In this document: in pieces, positions 1 to 8,783 of the stretch
How positions within the stretch are numbered: the first letter of the stretch is position 1
How the letters are laid out: each line of letters opens with the position of its first letter
DNA from: CAVZTX01 sp963778375
GTDB taxonomy: Bacteria; Chloroflexota; Ktedonobacteria; Ktedonobacterales; Ktedonobacteraceae
NCBI GenBank assembly: GCA_963778375.1
Contig: CAVZTX010000023.1
Span: 124,001 to 188,000 of the forward strand
Direction: 5' to 3'
Length of the DNA: 64,000 nucleotides
The notes under the pieces: model-generated
What the model was told of the DNA's origin: nothing
Database searches by the model: none
What the model saw: the letters and a program-made list of their open reading frames with translations, nothing else
Position numbers and translations under genes: made by a program

Positions 1-12
1 GCGAAAACCTTA

Positions 13-2805
13 TCAGACCTCAGCCAACGGGAGAGATACATAGAAAGTTGAGCCTTGATTTTCGACCGATTCGAACCAGATACGCCCACCATGTCGCTCG
101 ACGAGTTCATGACAGAGGTAGAGTCCAAGGCCGGTGCCACCGATTTCACGCATACGTGCATTATCTGCCCGCACAAAGCGACCGAAGATATTCGTCTGTT
201 GATGTGCAGGAATGCCGATGCCATGGTCGCGCACGGATAATGTTGCGCTATTGACTTCAGCATCTTCACGCACGGAAATCTCAATGTCGCCTCCCTCGGG
301 GCTGTACTTAATGGCATTATTAATGAGGTTGCCAAGCACCTGCTCGATGCGGCGCGGATCAATTTGCGCGACAATATGCTCAGATGCAGCGGAGATGGAA
401 ATAGAGTGAGTCTCGGTTGTTACCCGCAAGCGTGCTACTACACGCTGCACTAATGCTACCAGGTCGGTTGGTTCGGTCTCCAATTCCAGGCGTCCTCCTT
501 GCAGGCGTGTCACATCCAGTAAATCTTCGGTCAATTCCACCAGCCGTGTTGTGGCCTTGTCGATATCCGAAATCGCCTCCATCTGCCAGTCAGCAAGCTG
601 CACTCCCTTACCCCGTGCCGTCTGGATAATCAATGTCTGCGCAAAACCCTTAATTACGGCAAGTGGCGTGCGCAGTTCGTGTGCTGCAATACCAATGAAC
701 TCATCCTTCAGCCGCTCTGCCTCTTTCAACGCACTGACATCAGAGTGTACCACGATAGCTAAAGGCTCAAGTTCTCGGCCGTCCTCGTCCGATCCCGATG
801 AATTCAGTACGTGAGGATTAAGGGCCACGGCGTTTACCAGTACAGGCAGCGTGGTGCCGTCTCGGTGGCGGATGATCTCCGAGTGATGACGTACCGTTTC
901 GCCGTTCTGTACAGCCCGTAGTGTGGCGAACTCTCCAGGTGAGAGTGGTCGTCCATCGAAATGGAAGATGCGGATGCCATTTGTGGCGAGAAATTCGCTC
1001 ATCGGTTGGCCTTTTGGCCAGGAAGCGCCCCACACTTCCGCAACCGCGCGATTAGCAAGCACAAGTCGTGCATCATGACCGCGTACCAGGTAGACTCCGC
1101 TCGGCAACTCATCTATCACTGTCTGTAGCAACGAGCGACGGGCTTCCGTCTCGGCATGCGCCCGGCGTTCGATCAGCAATCTACGGGCCTCAGTGACATC
1201 ATGCCAGACAATGACCGAACCTGAAATTCTATCACGGGTGCTGAGTGTTGTCTCACTTTCTTGTGTCGATGCCTGTGCGGGTGGCAGCAGCGGTGATGTG
1301 TTGACAATATATTCGCGCGTCTCGTTGGCACCATCAACCATTGTCACATAGGTCCTTTCTCCTTGCATCTCTGCTGACTGCGGCCTTAAGCGTCCCCCAG
1401 ATGAGGCTGCGGTAGAGGTGAAGCCTCGTTGCAGGGATGGATTGGTGTCAAGCTCTGCCCCATCGCTCGGAACATGGCCTGTTGCACTCCTTAGAAGTGC
1501 CCCAAGCGAACGAACTTCCTCAGGAACTTCAGAAGGTCTTGTCGCTCTTCCAGCTTCCATAGCTTCTCGTAAATGGCGAGCAGGGCCATTCTCGCGTTGC
1601 ACGTTCCCTTGCTCATCCAGCAGGGCAATACCATCATCAATACTTTCAAAAATGGCATCAAGCTCCTGTGCCTGAGCTTGAGCGGCGTGATACAGCCGTG
1701 CGTTCTCTAATGCCACGGCAGCCTGAGTTGCAAGGCCAACAAGCAGTGCTTCGTCTTCCTGGGTAAACTGATCTGGCTCTGAATGTCCCAGCAACAATCC
1801 TCCACGTACATTGCCGTTACGATCGAGTAATGGTGCTCCTAGAAAGCTGCGTGTAATCGGATGTCCACGCGGAACACCCAGGTAGCGGAGTCCTTCCTTT
1901 CCTAATTGCCCATGGGCGTAGGCGAATGCCGCGTGCCGGGCGGCTTCTTTAGCAGATTGCGTCTGCCCGGCACGTGTCGTTTCCTTTTCTATAGAAGAGG
2001 AAAGTTTTGTGCCGACTCGTTGCACCTGCGGCTGAGCTGCAAAGGCCAGTGCATTGGCAACACGTACGGGCACCCCATTACGAAAGATCGGTGCCAGCAA
2101 CCCCTCTCCGCCAAGCGGTATCCTCCGAAACTGCGCCTCCTGCTCTTTGGTGACGCCTACCACGGCTGCCAGGTGAAATCGGCTACCCTCTGAGGGCCCG
2201 ATAGGCTGTCCTAGTGCATTAATCGATCGCAGTGTAAAGGCGGCAAACTCTGCGCCTGTTAAGTCATGAGCCGTTTCCGCGATCAAATGGAGCAGGCGTG
2301 ATTCATCCAACTCACTGGCTAAAGCTGTGCCTACGCGATTCAACGCTGCCAGGCGTGTAGCTTCGCGCTCCGCTATGGAACGGCGTTGACGAGCAAGTTG
2401 TACCAGAGCCAACATGTAGCCGGTCACGACTGCCAACGTCACCAGTTGCGTTGTGCTCGGTACTGTTAACGGCTTTACACTGTTTGGTGGCGAGATAAAG
2501 AAAAAGTACACGCAGGCCAACTGAAGGATTGTTGCAACAATGGCATGGCCCACACCCCAGTAATAGGCCAGCATAGCAACGAGCGGCAGATAAATAAGCC
2601 CTGGATTGCTCAAAGGCACAATTGCATAATTTAGGAACATAATGAACAGGGTTGCGATAATTGTACCCACCAGTACCAATGCCGTACCCGAAAAGGGTGC
2701 TTTACGCCAGTGCAATGCGATTGCACGTAAGCGTGTAACACCAGGAGAACTCCATAGTGTACGTGCATAGCGTACAAGCCTATTTGTAATAGTGGGGGAT
2801 GCCAT
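13..2805 (-). CDS. KdpD-like membrane sensor histidine kinase (DUF4118-GAF-PAS-HisKA-HATPase)
   Basis: 930 residues. About residues 37-136 form four closely spaced hydrophobic helices of the DUF4118 type found in KdpD. A GAF-like region (about 165-370) and two PAS-like regions follow, the second beginning near ELPSGVYLVRG. The phospho-acceptor is His709 in AAHELRTPLAVIKGF. The ATP-binding domain shows the N box (NLINNAIKYSPEGG), the G1 box DHGIGIP and the G2 box GGTGLGLYLC. The KdpD N-terminal and Usp domains are absent, so a role in potassium sensing is not implied. The gene is transcribed away from the soluble kinase-regulator pair at 3054-5285 and has no regulator of its own, so it may feed the same regulator (inference). 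A TGTGA-repeat array starts 24 bp upstream of its ATG but is oriented toward the neighbouring operon. Confidence 0.9.
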   Translation of the reverse strand: MASPTITNRLVRYARTLWSSPGVTRLRAIALHWRKAPFSGTALVLVGTIIATLFIMFLNYAIVPLSNPGLIYLPLVAMLAYYWGVGHAIVATILQLACVYFFFISPPNSVKPLTVPSTTQLVTLAVVTGYMLALVQLARQRRSIAEREATRLAALNRVGTALASELDESRLLHLIAETAHDLTGAEFAAFTLRSINALGQPIGPSEGSRFHLAAVVGVTKEQEAQFRRIPLGGEGLLAPIFRNGVPVRVANALAFAAQPQVQRVGTKLSSSIEKETTRAGQTQSAKEAARHAAFAYAHGQLGKEGLRYLGVPRGHPITRSFLGAPLLDRNGNVRGGLLLGHSEPDQFTQEDEALLVGLATQAAVALENARLYHAAQAQAQELDAIFESIDDGIALLDEQGNVQRENGPARHLREAMEAGRATRPSEVPEEVRSLGALLRSATGHVPSDGAELDTNPSLQRGFTSTAASSGGRLRPQSAEMQGERTYVTMVDGANETREYIVNTSPLLPPAQASTQESETTLSTRDRISGSVIVWHDVTEARRLLIERRAHAETEARRSLLQTVIDELPSGVYLVRGHDARLVLANRAVAEVWGASWPKGQPMSEFLATNGIRIFHFDGRPLSPGEFATLRAVQNGETVRHHSEIIRHRDGTTLPVLVNAVALNPHVLNSSGSDEDGRELEPLAIVVHSDVSALKEAERLKDEFIGIAAHELRTPLAVIKGFAQTLIIQTARGKGVQLADWQMEAISDIDKATTRLVELTEDLLDVTRLQGGRLELETEPTDLVALVQRVVARLRVTTETHSISISAASEHIVAQIDPRRIEQVLGNLINNAIKYSPEGGDIEISVREDAEVNSATLSVRDHGIGIPAHQQTNIFGRFVRADNARMREIGGTGLGLYLCHELVERHGGRIWFESVENQGSTFYVSLPLAEV

Positions 2806-2828
2806 TATTGTTCACTCGCTCTTGCTTA

Positions 2829-2894
2829 TTGTGATGGATTTGTGATATTGATCCGTTTTTTGTGACGCCGTTGTGAATAACTCTATTCTATAAT
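2829..2894 (+). promoter_or_regulatory. TGTGA direct-repeat array and promoter 1 (upstream of the HK-RR operon)
   Basis: Four 7-bp direct repeats are visible: TTGTGAT at 2829, TTGTGAT at 2840, TTGTGAC at 2860 and TTGTGAA at 2871. Start-to-start spacing is 11, 20 and 11 bp. A perfect -10 box TATAAT lies at 2889-2894, 11 bp after the last repeat, and there is no good -35. Spacing of 11 bp within pairs, with the last repeat replacing the -35, is the geometry of PhoB-family Pho boxes. The orientation points to the kinase-regulator operon starting at 3054, although the divergent kinase gene is also close. The binding protein is inferred, not shown. Confidence 0.7.
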
Positions 2895-2957
2895 AAACCA
2901 CAAGCCCGCAGTAGGGCAACGACGCTTAGGCTGTATCAATTTTAATACATATAAGCC

Positions 2958-3028
2958 TGTCACCCTGAACGAAGCGTAGGATCTCCCGCAGGATCGATCG
3001 CAGACCCTGTGCGAAGTGTAGGATGACA
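2958..3028. repeat. Short interspersed repeat with TGTCAYCCT terminal inverted repeats
   Basis: The element begins TGTCACCCTGAACGAAGCG and ends GTAGGATGACA, so its ends are inverted copies of TGTCAYCCT. Internal GAAGYGTAGGAT blocks occur twice. It lies between the promoter at 2889 and the start codon at 3054, so it is probably transcribed in the 5' leader of the histidine kinase mRNA. Similar TGTCA-CCTGA-CGAAGCG repeats are common in Chloroflexota genomes (general knowledge, not checked here). Confidence 0.55.
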
Positions 3029-3053
3029 AATCATATAAAAAAGTAGGAATTAT

Positions 3054-4502
3054 ATGGTAACACAGGAATTGCCATTAAAAGAGCCTCTGGCATCTGAGGT
3101 AACCAGTGCGCTCATCGAATTTGGGCGTTTGTCACAGTATGCCGGGTCTGCCGCATTCGATGCACTAAGCACACTTGCTAACGAGCTGCTGAAGCGCCTG
3201 GTAGCTCTGTGTAAAGCGCAACGAGGCGCTGTGCTACTCATTGGCAACCTGTCAGCTACCCTTCTTAAAGCTTCTGGACCTCCTACTCTAGTAGATTCCA
3301 TTACACTGAACCAGCAGCTTTCGCTTTCAAGCTCAAAACCAGTTCGTACATTAGCCCTCCATGCCATACGTGAGGAAGAGATATACGCATTATTGACTGC
3401 TTTTCCAGCAGTAACTTCCCCATACCAGGATGCTCAAACCGTATCTGATATGTCCTGCTGGATCACCTATCGGCTCTCAATAGGCGATGTTCCAACGGAG
3501 CATCATTCCTCTACTCAACCACTTCATGCCTTGCTGATACTTGGCTGGGATAGCCTGGAAAATGGTACAAGTGGGATCTCTATGGAGAGAGGACGTACCC
3601 TTTTGCCGTTTGTCGCGGATGCCGCGGCAGGCGTGATTGTGAGCATCTTATTGGCTGAACGTGTTCATGCTCTCGAAACGGCTGCCGAACAGCAGGCTCT
3701 GCACGAGGCTGACCATCTCAAAGCAGAATTACTGGGAACAATGAACCATGAACTGCGCAGCCCACTTGCGGCAATCAAAGGTTACGCTGCGACCCTCATT
3801 CGGCATGAAAAGAGACTTTCACGCGAGGAGCGATACGAATTTTTGTCGGCCATCAACCAGGCGAGTGATCGCCTGGAAACTATCGTTGAGCGACTGCTAG
3901 AAATGTCCGAGTTGGAAACGGGTACAGTCCCCATGAACCGGTCCTCGGTCGATCTCGTCCATCTGGCAAGCGAGGCGATTGCTGCCCTCCAAGAACGTGT
4001 TGCAGTGCAGTCTCCAGGTCTTTTCACATTTAAGCTGAGTATTGAGCATGCGAATGGAACTCCAGCGCGTCACGTACCCCTGGTGATGGGCGATCTACGC
4101 CGTCTGCGAGAGGTGCTTGACAACTTGCTCGAAAATGCTTTGAAATTTTCCCCTAAAGGAGGTACGATCAAAGTTATCCTACGTCCTGCTACCGATGACC
4201 GGACCCTGGATAGAAATCAGCAGGAGAGTGGTCAAAAAGCTCCACTCACCTCCCCAAACATGGTGGAGGTCTGTGTATGCGATAATGGTATAGGTATCCC
4301 TGGCGAGCAACTTGATCGCATCTTTGATCATTTCCATCGTGTTGACACGCGACTCACGCGCGAGATCAATGGCCTGGGTCTTGGCCTGGCAATTTGCAAA
4401 CGCATCATAGAATTACACGATGGCAACATCTGGGCCCACAGTTCCCCAGGTGAAGGAAGCACGTTCCATGTCCTCCTTCCGGTCGCGGATGCAGAAATGT
4501 AG
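3054..4502 (+). CDS. Soluble sensor histidine kinase (GAF-like sensor, HisKA, HATPase_c)
   Basis: 482 residues with no transmembrane segment. The N-terminal 200 residues look like a divergent GAF sensor. A short helical linker then leads to the dimerisation/phospho-acceptor helix with His232 in MNHELRSPLAAIKGY. The catalytic domain has LDNLLENALKFSPKGG, DNGIGIPGEQLDRIF and GLGLGLAICKRI. The gene is 69 bp upstream of the OmpR-family regulator and likely forms an operon with it, driven by the TGTGA-array promoter at 2829-2894. The stop codon lies inside a GTAGGGG-type hairpin repeat. The signal is unknown; a soluble GAF sensor next to an oxidase and PFOR suggests a redox or gas cue (inference). 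Confidence 0.88.
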   Translation: MVTQELPLKEPLASEVTSALIEFGRLSQYAGSAAFDALSTLANELLKRLVALCKAQRGAVLLIGNLSATLLKASGPPTLVDSITLNQQLSLSSSKPVRTLALHAIREEEIYALLTAFPAVTSPYQDAQTVSDMSCWITYRLSIGDVPTEHHSSTQPLHALLILGWDSLENGTSGISMERGRTLLPFVADAAAGVIVSILLAERVHALETAAEQQALHEADHLKAELLGTMNHELRSPLAAIKGYAATLIRHEKRLSREERYEFLSAINQASDRLETIVERLLEMSELETGTVPMNRSSVDLVHLASEAIAALQERVAVQSPGLFTFKLSIEHANGTPARHVPLVMGDLRRLREVLDNLLENALKFSPKGGTIKVILRPATDDRTLDRNQQESGQKAPLTSPNMVEVCVCDNGIGIPGEQLDRIFDHFHRVDTRLTREINGLGLGLAICKRIIELHDGNIWAHSSPGEGSTFHVLLPVADAEM

Positions 4503-4522
4503 GGGTGCAATTTATTGCGCCC
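4499..4522. repeat. GTAGGGG-type hairpin repeat between HK and RR
   Basis: TGTAG is followed by stem arms GGGTGCAAT (4503-4511) and ATTGCGCCC (4514-4522) with a 2-nt loop and one G-U pair. The TAG stop of the kinase gene is part of the repeat head. It belongs to the same family as copies near 11131, 25397, 33263 and 41773. Confidence 0.6.
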
Positions 4523-4571
4523 GCGGACTAATTATTTTTACAACTACTTATACTTACAAGGATGAAAAGCT

Positions 4572-5285
4572 ATGCCTGCAAAGAAAACAACGATACTTGC
4601 TGCTGATGACGACCCACAGTTGCTGAGACTGATCACACGCAATTTGCAATTGGAAGGCTACGAAGTCATCTCTGTCAGCGATGGTCAGCAAGCGCTCACA
4701 CAGATAGAGGAGCATCTGCCCGATCTTGTGCTACTTGACGTCATGATGCCCAAGATGGATGGCTTCACTGTCTGCCAGCGTGTGCGTGAATTTTCTTCCG
4801 TCCCGATCATCATTGTCACGGCTCGTGGACAGGATCAAGATAAAGTACGCGGCCTTGATCTCGGTGCGGATGACTATCTCACCAAGCCATTTAGTGTAGA
4901 CGAACTGCTGGCGCGTGTACGTGCCGTACTACGGCGTACGGAGTTTACTGCAAAAGAGAACGCGCAGAATCTGCGTGCCACCACAACCATCGGAGACCTG
5001 GGAATTGATTATACACAACACCTGGTAACGTTGGCGGGCCGGGAAGTGATTCTCACCCCGACTGAATATCGCATTCTTGCCTACCTGGCTCAAAATGTTG
5101 GCCGCGTAGTCACCCAGGATCTCTTGCTGGAGTACGTCTGGGGTTCAGAGTATCTCGGTGAGAGCCACATGCTCCAGGTCAATATCAACCGCCTGCGTCG
5201 TAAAATCGAAGTTGATCCTGCCCATCCTCGCTATATTCATACCAAGGTCGGCGTAGGCTATTTCCTCGCCGATCACACTATGTGA
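4572..5285 (+). CDS. OmpR/PhoB-family response regulator (KdpE-like)
   Basis: 237 residues. The receiver domain (1-120) carries the acidic pocket at D12-D14, phospho-acceptor D56 in LVLLDVMMPKMDG, T83 and K105 in YLTKPF. The C-terminal winged helix (about 140-237) has the OmpR-type ending RRKIEVDPAHPRYIHTKVG. The start is supported by AAGGATG 10 nt upstream. It pairs with the kinase just upstream. PhoB/KdpE-type proteins bind 7-bp direct repeats spaced 11 bp, which matches the TGTGA arrays at 2829, 5280 and 9074, so it is the best candidate to bind them. Its own stop codon overlaps the first repeat of array 2. Confidence 0.92.
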   Translation: MPAKKTTILAADDDPQLLRLITRNLQLEGYEVISVSDGQQALTQIEEHLPDLVLLDVMMPKMDGFTVCQRVREFSSVPIIIVTARGQDQDKVRGLDLGADDYLTKPFSVDELLARVRAVLRRTEFTAKENAQNLRATTTIGDLGIDYTQHLVTLAGREVILTPTEYRILAYLAQNVGRVVTQDLLLEYVWGSEYLGESHMLQVNINRLRRKIEVDPAHPRYIHTKVGVGYFLADHTM

Positions 5286-5356
5286 CCCAATTGTGATTCT
5301 CTCGTGATATTGATTCCTCATCTTGTGATACCTCTGTGATAAGACAGAGGTATTCT
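5280..5356 (+). promoter_or_regulatory. TGTGA direct-repeat array and promoter 2 (upstream of multicopper oxidase)
   Basis: Five repeats are visible: ATGTGAC at 5280 (overlapping the regulator stop codon), TTGTGAT at 5291, TCGTGAT at 5302, TTGTGAT at 5323 and CTGTGAT at 5334. Spacing is 11, 11, 21 and 11 bp. A -10 like box TATTCT lies at 5351-5356, 10 bp after the last repeat. The six bases after the third repeat, ATTGAT, also follow the second repeat of array 1. The array would drive the oxidase gene at 5446. Confidence 0.7.
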
Positions 5357-5445
5357 TTTTTCAGAGCGCATCGCGAATAATCGTTGCGATGCCCGAGTAG
5401 AGAAAAAGATAAAGCCATTAGCCATAATCCAGGAGAGGAATTATC

Positions 5446-6633
5446 ATGGCAGACACAGACAGGACAACGACACCCACCCTTGAAAGAACACCAGAAATTG
5501 TATTTGAGCCAAAAAGCCCCAGTAGCTCGGAGATTCTCGCTCGCCTTAACGGGAAACCTATTGTAATCTATCGTCCCTGGTGGCAGCGCGCGACCACGCC
5601 GATTTTCGTATTGTTCACTGCAATAGTATTGATGGTTGCTTTGTTATTCTTTGGCCTCGGTGCCGGTGCGACTGGTCATTCCAGCAATACAGCAGCAAAT
5701 ACAACTACTACAAGCTCTAGTGATATGGGCAATACATCAACTACCAGCGACACAAATACAACCAATGTGCCCAATGCAACTCAGGAGTACGGGAACCAAC
5801 CGGCAGCTTATACAATCGATCCTGATGGTGCCAAACACTTTACATTCACAGCAGAGCAGGTGATGTGGGAAGTGGTCAAGGGACATCGTGTGCTTGCCTG
5901 GACGATCAACGGCACTGTACCAGGACCCATGGTCCGTGTCACGTCTGGAGACCATATCCGTATCACCTTCATCAACCATTTCCCGAAACCAACCGCTGTC
6001 CACTGGCATGGTCTGCAGGTTCCAGAGGCTCAGGACGGAGTACCTGGCCTTGGACAGAAGCCAATCATGCCCGGACAGACGTACGTGTACGACTTCACAG
6101 TGAGCGACCAGGATGTCGGTACACACTGGTACCACAGCCATTATGACGATATGGAGCAGGTAGCTGGTGGTTTCTACGGTGCATTCATCGTCGATCCTCG
6201 CCCTGGTACCAAATTGGCACAGCAAGCCATCAAGGCCGATGTAGAGTACACCGAGTTTATCGCTACGATGCCCGGAGGCTGGTATGTCATTAACGGCAAG
6301 AGCTTCCCTGACACGCAGCCCATCAATGTCAAGCATGGTCAAACCGTTCATGTCCGGCTAATTGGTGCGGACACGATGATGATCCACCCGATGCACATGC
6401 ATGGACACACCTTTAATCTTGTAGCTCAGGACGGTCACATGCTACCCCAGCCTATCCAACTAGACACAGTGTCCGTCACTCCAGGAGATACCTACGATAT
6501 CACCTTCTACGCGTGGGCAGCGCCGGGAAGCATCTATCCCTTCCACTGCCACATCCTGTCACACTTAATGAACCCAAACCAGACAGGCGAGGAAATGGGT
6601 GGCTTGATCACCCTCATAGAGTACGCCAAGTAG
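5446..6633 (+). CDS. Two-domain multicopper oxidase (small-laccase-like)
   Basis: 395 residues. One membrane segment at about 49-70 suggests anchoring with the enzyme outside the cell, after which comes a Ser/Thr/Asn-rich linker. Two cupredoxin domains follow. Domain 1 has HWHG (His186, His188) and HWYHSH (His227, 230, 232). Domain 2 has HPMHMHGH (His314, 317, 319, 321) and HCHILSHLM with Cys368, His373 and Met375. The type 1 copper site is therefore in domain 2 and the trinuclear ligands are complete, the arrangement of type B two-domain laccases. A NirK nitrite reductase is unlikely because domain 1 lacks the type 1 cysteine. GGAGAGG precedes the ATG. The substrate is unknown; metal or phenol oxidation, or oxidative stress defence, is plausible. 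Confidence 0.9.
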   Translation: MADTDRTTTPTLERTPEIVFEPKSPSSSEILARLNGKPIVIYRPWWQRATTPIFVLFTAIVLMVALLFFGLGAGATGHSSNTAANTTTTSSSDMGNTSTTSDTNTTNVPNATQEYGNQPAAYTIDPDGAKHFTFTAEQVMWEVVKGHRVLAWTINGTVPGPMVRVTSGDHIRITFINHFPKPTAVHWHGLQVPEAQDGVPGLGQKPIMPGQTYVYDFTVSDQDVGTHWYHSHYDDMEQVAGGFYGAFIVDPRPGTKLAQQAIKADVEYTEFIATMPGGWYVINGKSFPDTQPINVKHGQTVHVRLIGADTMMIHPMHMHGHTFNLVAQDGHMLPQPIQLDTVSVTPGDTYDITFYAWAAPGSIYPFHCHILSHLMNPNQTGEEMGGLITLIEYAK

Positions 6634-6643
6634 TTGTGCAAGA

Positions 6644-6705
6644 AGCATCCCTCAATGCAGAGGGATGCTCGGAGGAAGTGCCTTTCAAGGAAGAGAGGCA
6701 CTTCC
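6644..6705 (+). terminator. Two tandem stem-loops after the oxidase gene
   Basis: Hairpin 1 has arms AGCATCCCTC (6644-6653) and GAGGGATGCT (6660-6669). Hairpin 2 has arms GGAAGTGCCT (6674-6683) and AGGCACTTCC (6696-6705). There is no strong T-run. They may stop, attenuate or stabilise the oxidase transcript before the Usp gene. Confidence 0.55.
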
Positions 6706-6788
6706 CTTGAAATTGGTACAGATAATCCAGTATCAGGTACTGTCACCTGCTGAGGTTGCTCTACCCGATGCTGAAAGGAGGAAAAACA

Positions 6789-7838
6789 ATGTTTAAACGA
6801 ATTCTTGTCCCGGTCGATGGATCCTTACGTGCCGAACGAGCCATCTCAGTTGCAGCGCGTGTGGCGCGTGCTTCTGGAGGTTCAGTCATCTTGGTGCGCG
6901 TTGCGCCTATTCCCATTGATTATGGACTGTATATGACACCAGCGCCGAATTATGTAGAGGATGTTCTGGATGGAGAACTTAACGGGGCAAATCGTTACCT
7001 TGAGGAAGTTTCCAGGTCGAAAGGCCTCGCAGACGTTACTGTAGAAACGAGTGCACTCGTTGGTATGCCAGCGCAGAGTATCCTGGCTGCCGTTGAGTCG
7101 TACCATGCTGATTTGATTGTCATGTGCAGTCATGGCAATACAGGTTTCAAACGCTGGATCATGGGTAGCGTAGCTCAGAAGTTAGTGCGCTGTAGTCCTG
7201 TACCCCTGCTCGTCCTGCGTGAAGGAGGATCGTTACTTGCTAATCCTCATCTAGATGCTCGTCCAATGCGAGCACTTGTAGCGCTTGACGGCTCTGCTCT
7301 GGCAAAATCTGCACTGCTACCTGCCGCTTACCTCGTCGCAGCGCTCTCTGCTCCTGGACTGGGTGCGTTACATCTTACAGGAGTCGTGAAGCCACTCATG
7401 TCAGAAGATAAGAAAGGGGAGCACGAGTTCATTGAGAATTTGAGAGAACAAAACATGCACAAGGCAAAGAAGTATCTCAGTTCGATTGCGGATCATCTGC
7501 GCGATGGTCCTGTAGCAGATCTGAAACTTGCGATCACCTGGTCTGTTGCAGTTGATGTTGATGCTGCGCACGCTCTGATGCGGGTGGCAGAAAATGGCGA
7601 AGATACCGAAGGTGCCGAAGCATTTGGCGGCTGCGACTTCATAGCTATGGCAACACATGGACGAGGCGGCTTAGAACGTTGGGCGATGGGTAGCGTAACC
7701 GAGCGCGTATTGGGTGCTACGCAGCTTCCACTGCTGATCGTGCGCCCGCAGGAGGTGGAAACCGGGAAGGAACTGCATGATGAAGAGTTTGCCGAAGCCG
7801 GAATAGGTGGGATACACATGGGATCAGGCCTATTCTAG
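6789..7838 (+). CDS. Tandem universal stress protein (two UspA domains)
   Basis: 349 residues from the ATG at 6789, chosen because AAAGGAGG lies just upstream and the family start MFKRILVPVDGS begins there. Two Usp domains (about 1-150 and 160-340) are seen. Each ends with the ATP-binding loop: SHGNTGFKRWIMGS in the first, and THGRGGLERWAMGS in the second. ATP-binding Usp proteins modulate survival under hypoxia, starvation or oxidative stress. Its position between the oxidase and the PFOR operon resembles the gene mix of anaerobic/dormancy regulons (inference). Part of its second domain is duplicated in the broken Usp at 8784-8999. Confidence 0.9.
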   Translation: MFKRILVPVDGSLRAERAISVAARVARASGGSVILVRVAPIPIDYGLYMTPAPNYVEDVLDGELNGANRYLEEVSRSKGLADVTVETSALVGMPAQSILAAVESYHADLIVMCSHGNTGFKRWIMGSVAQKLVRCSPVPLLVLREGGSLLANPHLDARPMRALVALDGSALAKSALLPAAYLVAALSAPGLGALHLTGVVKPLMSEDKKGEHEFIENLREQNMHKAKKYLSSIADHLRDGPVADLKLAITWSVAVDVDAAHALMRVAENGEDTEGAEAFGGCDFIAMATHGRGGLERWAMGSVTERVLGATQLPLLIVRPQEVETGKELHDEEFAEAGIGGIHMGSGLF

Positions 7839-7867
7839 TCCTGAGGACAAATTCCTATGAGAAGTTA

Positions 7868-7920
7868 CATCAGAATCCCTGATAACCTGCCTTCAAATCA
7901 GGTTATCAGGGATTCTGATG
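7868..7920. terminator. Bidirectional stem-loop between convergent usp and SDR genes
   Basis: Two perfectly complementary 22-nt arms (7868-7889 and 7899-7920) enclose a 9-nt loop. The hairpin sits between the converging Usp and SDR genes and is the likely terminator for both, although T-runs are weak. Confidence 0.7.
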
Positions 7921-7976
7921 CTATTCCCTACTCCTTTCCGTAAACTCCCTCTTTCCTAATCTGGTAACAAACTTCG

Positions 7977-8783
7977 TTATGAAAGCAGGTAACCTCCATC
8001 CACAAGCAAAAGACTACCGGTCATATAGTCTGCGGCTGCACTCGCCAGAAAGAGTACCACCTTCGCGATATCATCGGGCTCGCCCATGCGACGAAGAGGT
8101 ATCCTAGCAGTGAACGCCTTCGAAAGCTCCTCTGTCGGCATCCCGGTCGCCTGCAACATTGTTGCTGTTCCTGCCTGAGCACCGGGAGTCTGGATACCAC
8201 CAGGAGCGATGGCATTGACAGTGATATTGTACGGGCCTAGCTCTAGAGCCAGGGATTTGGTAAGCATGACGACGCCACCTTTGGAAGCATCATAGTGAAC
8301 CAGGTTTCCCGTAGGATGCAGGGCATCAATTGAGGCGATATTGACAATTTTCCCTCCATCACCGGTCTTGACCATCTCCTGAGCCGCTGCCTGAGAGTAG
8401 AAAAAGACGCCTTTAAGGTTGATCCCCAGGACTTTGTCCCACAGTTGCTCGCTGGTTTGCAAAGCAGGTGAGAATGGAAAGATGCCTGCGTTGTTGACGA
8501 GAATGTCCAGTTTACCAAAGGCTTCAACTGTAGCCTGTACTGCTTTGTGAGCATCGTTTGCACTACCCGCATCAGCATAGATAGCTTCGGCTTTGCCTCC
8601 CTTGGCTCTGATCTGATCGACAACTTTGCTGGAAGCCTCCTGGCTTATATCTGTGATCATTATAGTGGCTCCCGCTTCAGCAATTCGCAGAGCAATAGCC
8701 TTACCAATGCCCATAGCTCCCCCTGTAACGATAGCAACTTTTCCAGTTAAGTCAAAAATCTGGGCAATGTTCTGTGCTGTCAT
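7977..8783 (-). CDS. SDR-family NAD(P)-dependent oxidoreductase
   Basis: 268 residues from the ATG at 8783, chosen because GGAGG lies 8 nt upstream and the SDR fold begins there. It shows the cofactor motif TGGAMGIG at residues 20-27, NNAG in the middle, and the catalytic YxxxK as YDASKGG with an upstream serine in NIASIDAL. The family is glucose/3-oxoacyl dehydrogenase-like and the substrate cannot be told. The reading frame stays open upstream through a broken Usp gene, so automatic annotation may report a false 340-residue fusion. Confidence 0.9.
   Translation of the reverse strand: MTAQNIAQIFDLTGKVAIVTGGAMGIGKAIALRIAEAGATIMITDISQEASSKVVDQIRAKGGKAEAIYADAGSANDAHKAVQATVEAFGKLDILVNNAGIFPFSPALQTSEQLWDKVLGINLKGVFFYSQAAAQEMVKTGDGGKIVNIASIDALHPTGNLVHYDASKGGVVMLTKSLALELGPYNITVNAIAPGGIQTPGAQAGTATMLQATGMPTEELSKAFTARIPLRRMGEPDDIAKVVLFLASAAADYMTGSLLLVDGGYLLS

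Noticed and set aside
5737..6351. 204-codon open frame antisense to the multicopper oxidase
   Set aside because: The plus strand carries all copper-ligand motifs; the antisense frame is a shadow of its codon bias.
5446..6633. Copper nitrite reductase NirK
   Set aside because: The type 1 copper cysteine is in domain 2 (HCHILSHLM), and domain 1 has only HWHG and HWYHSH ligands, which fits two-domain laccase-like oxidases.
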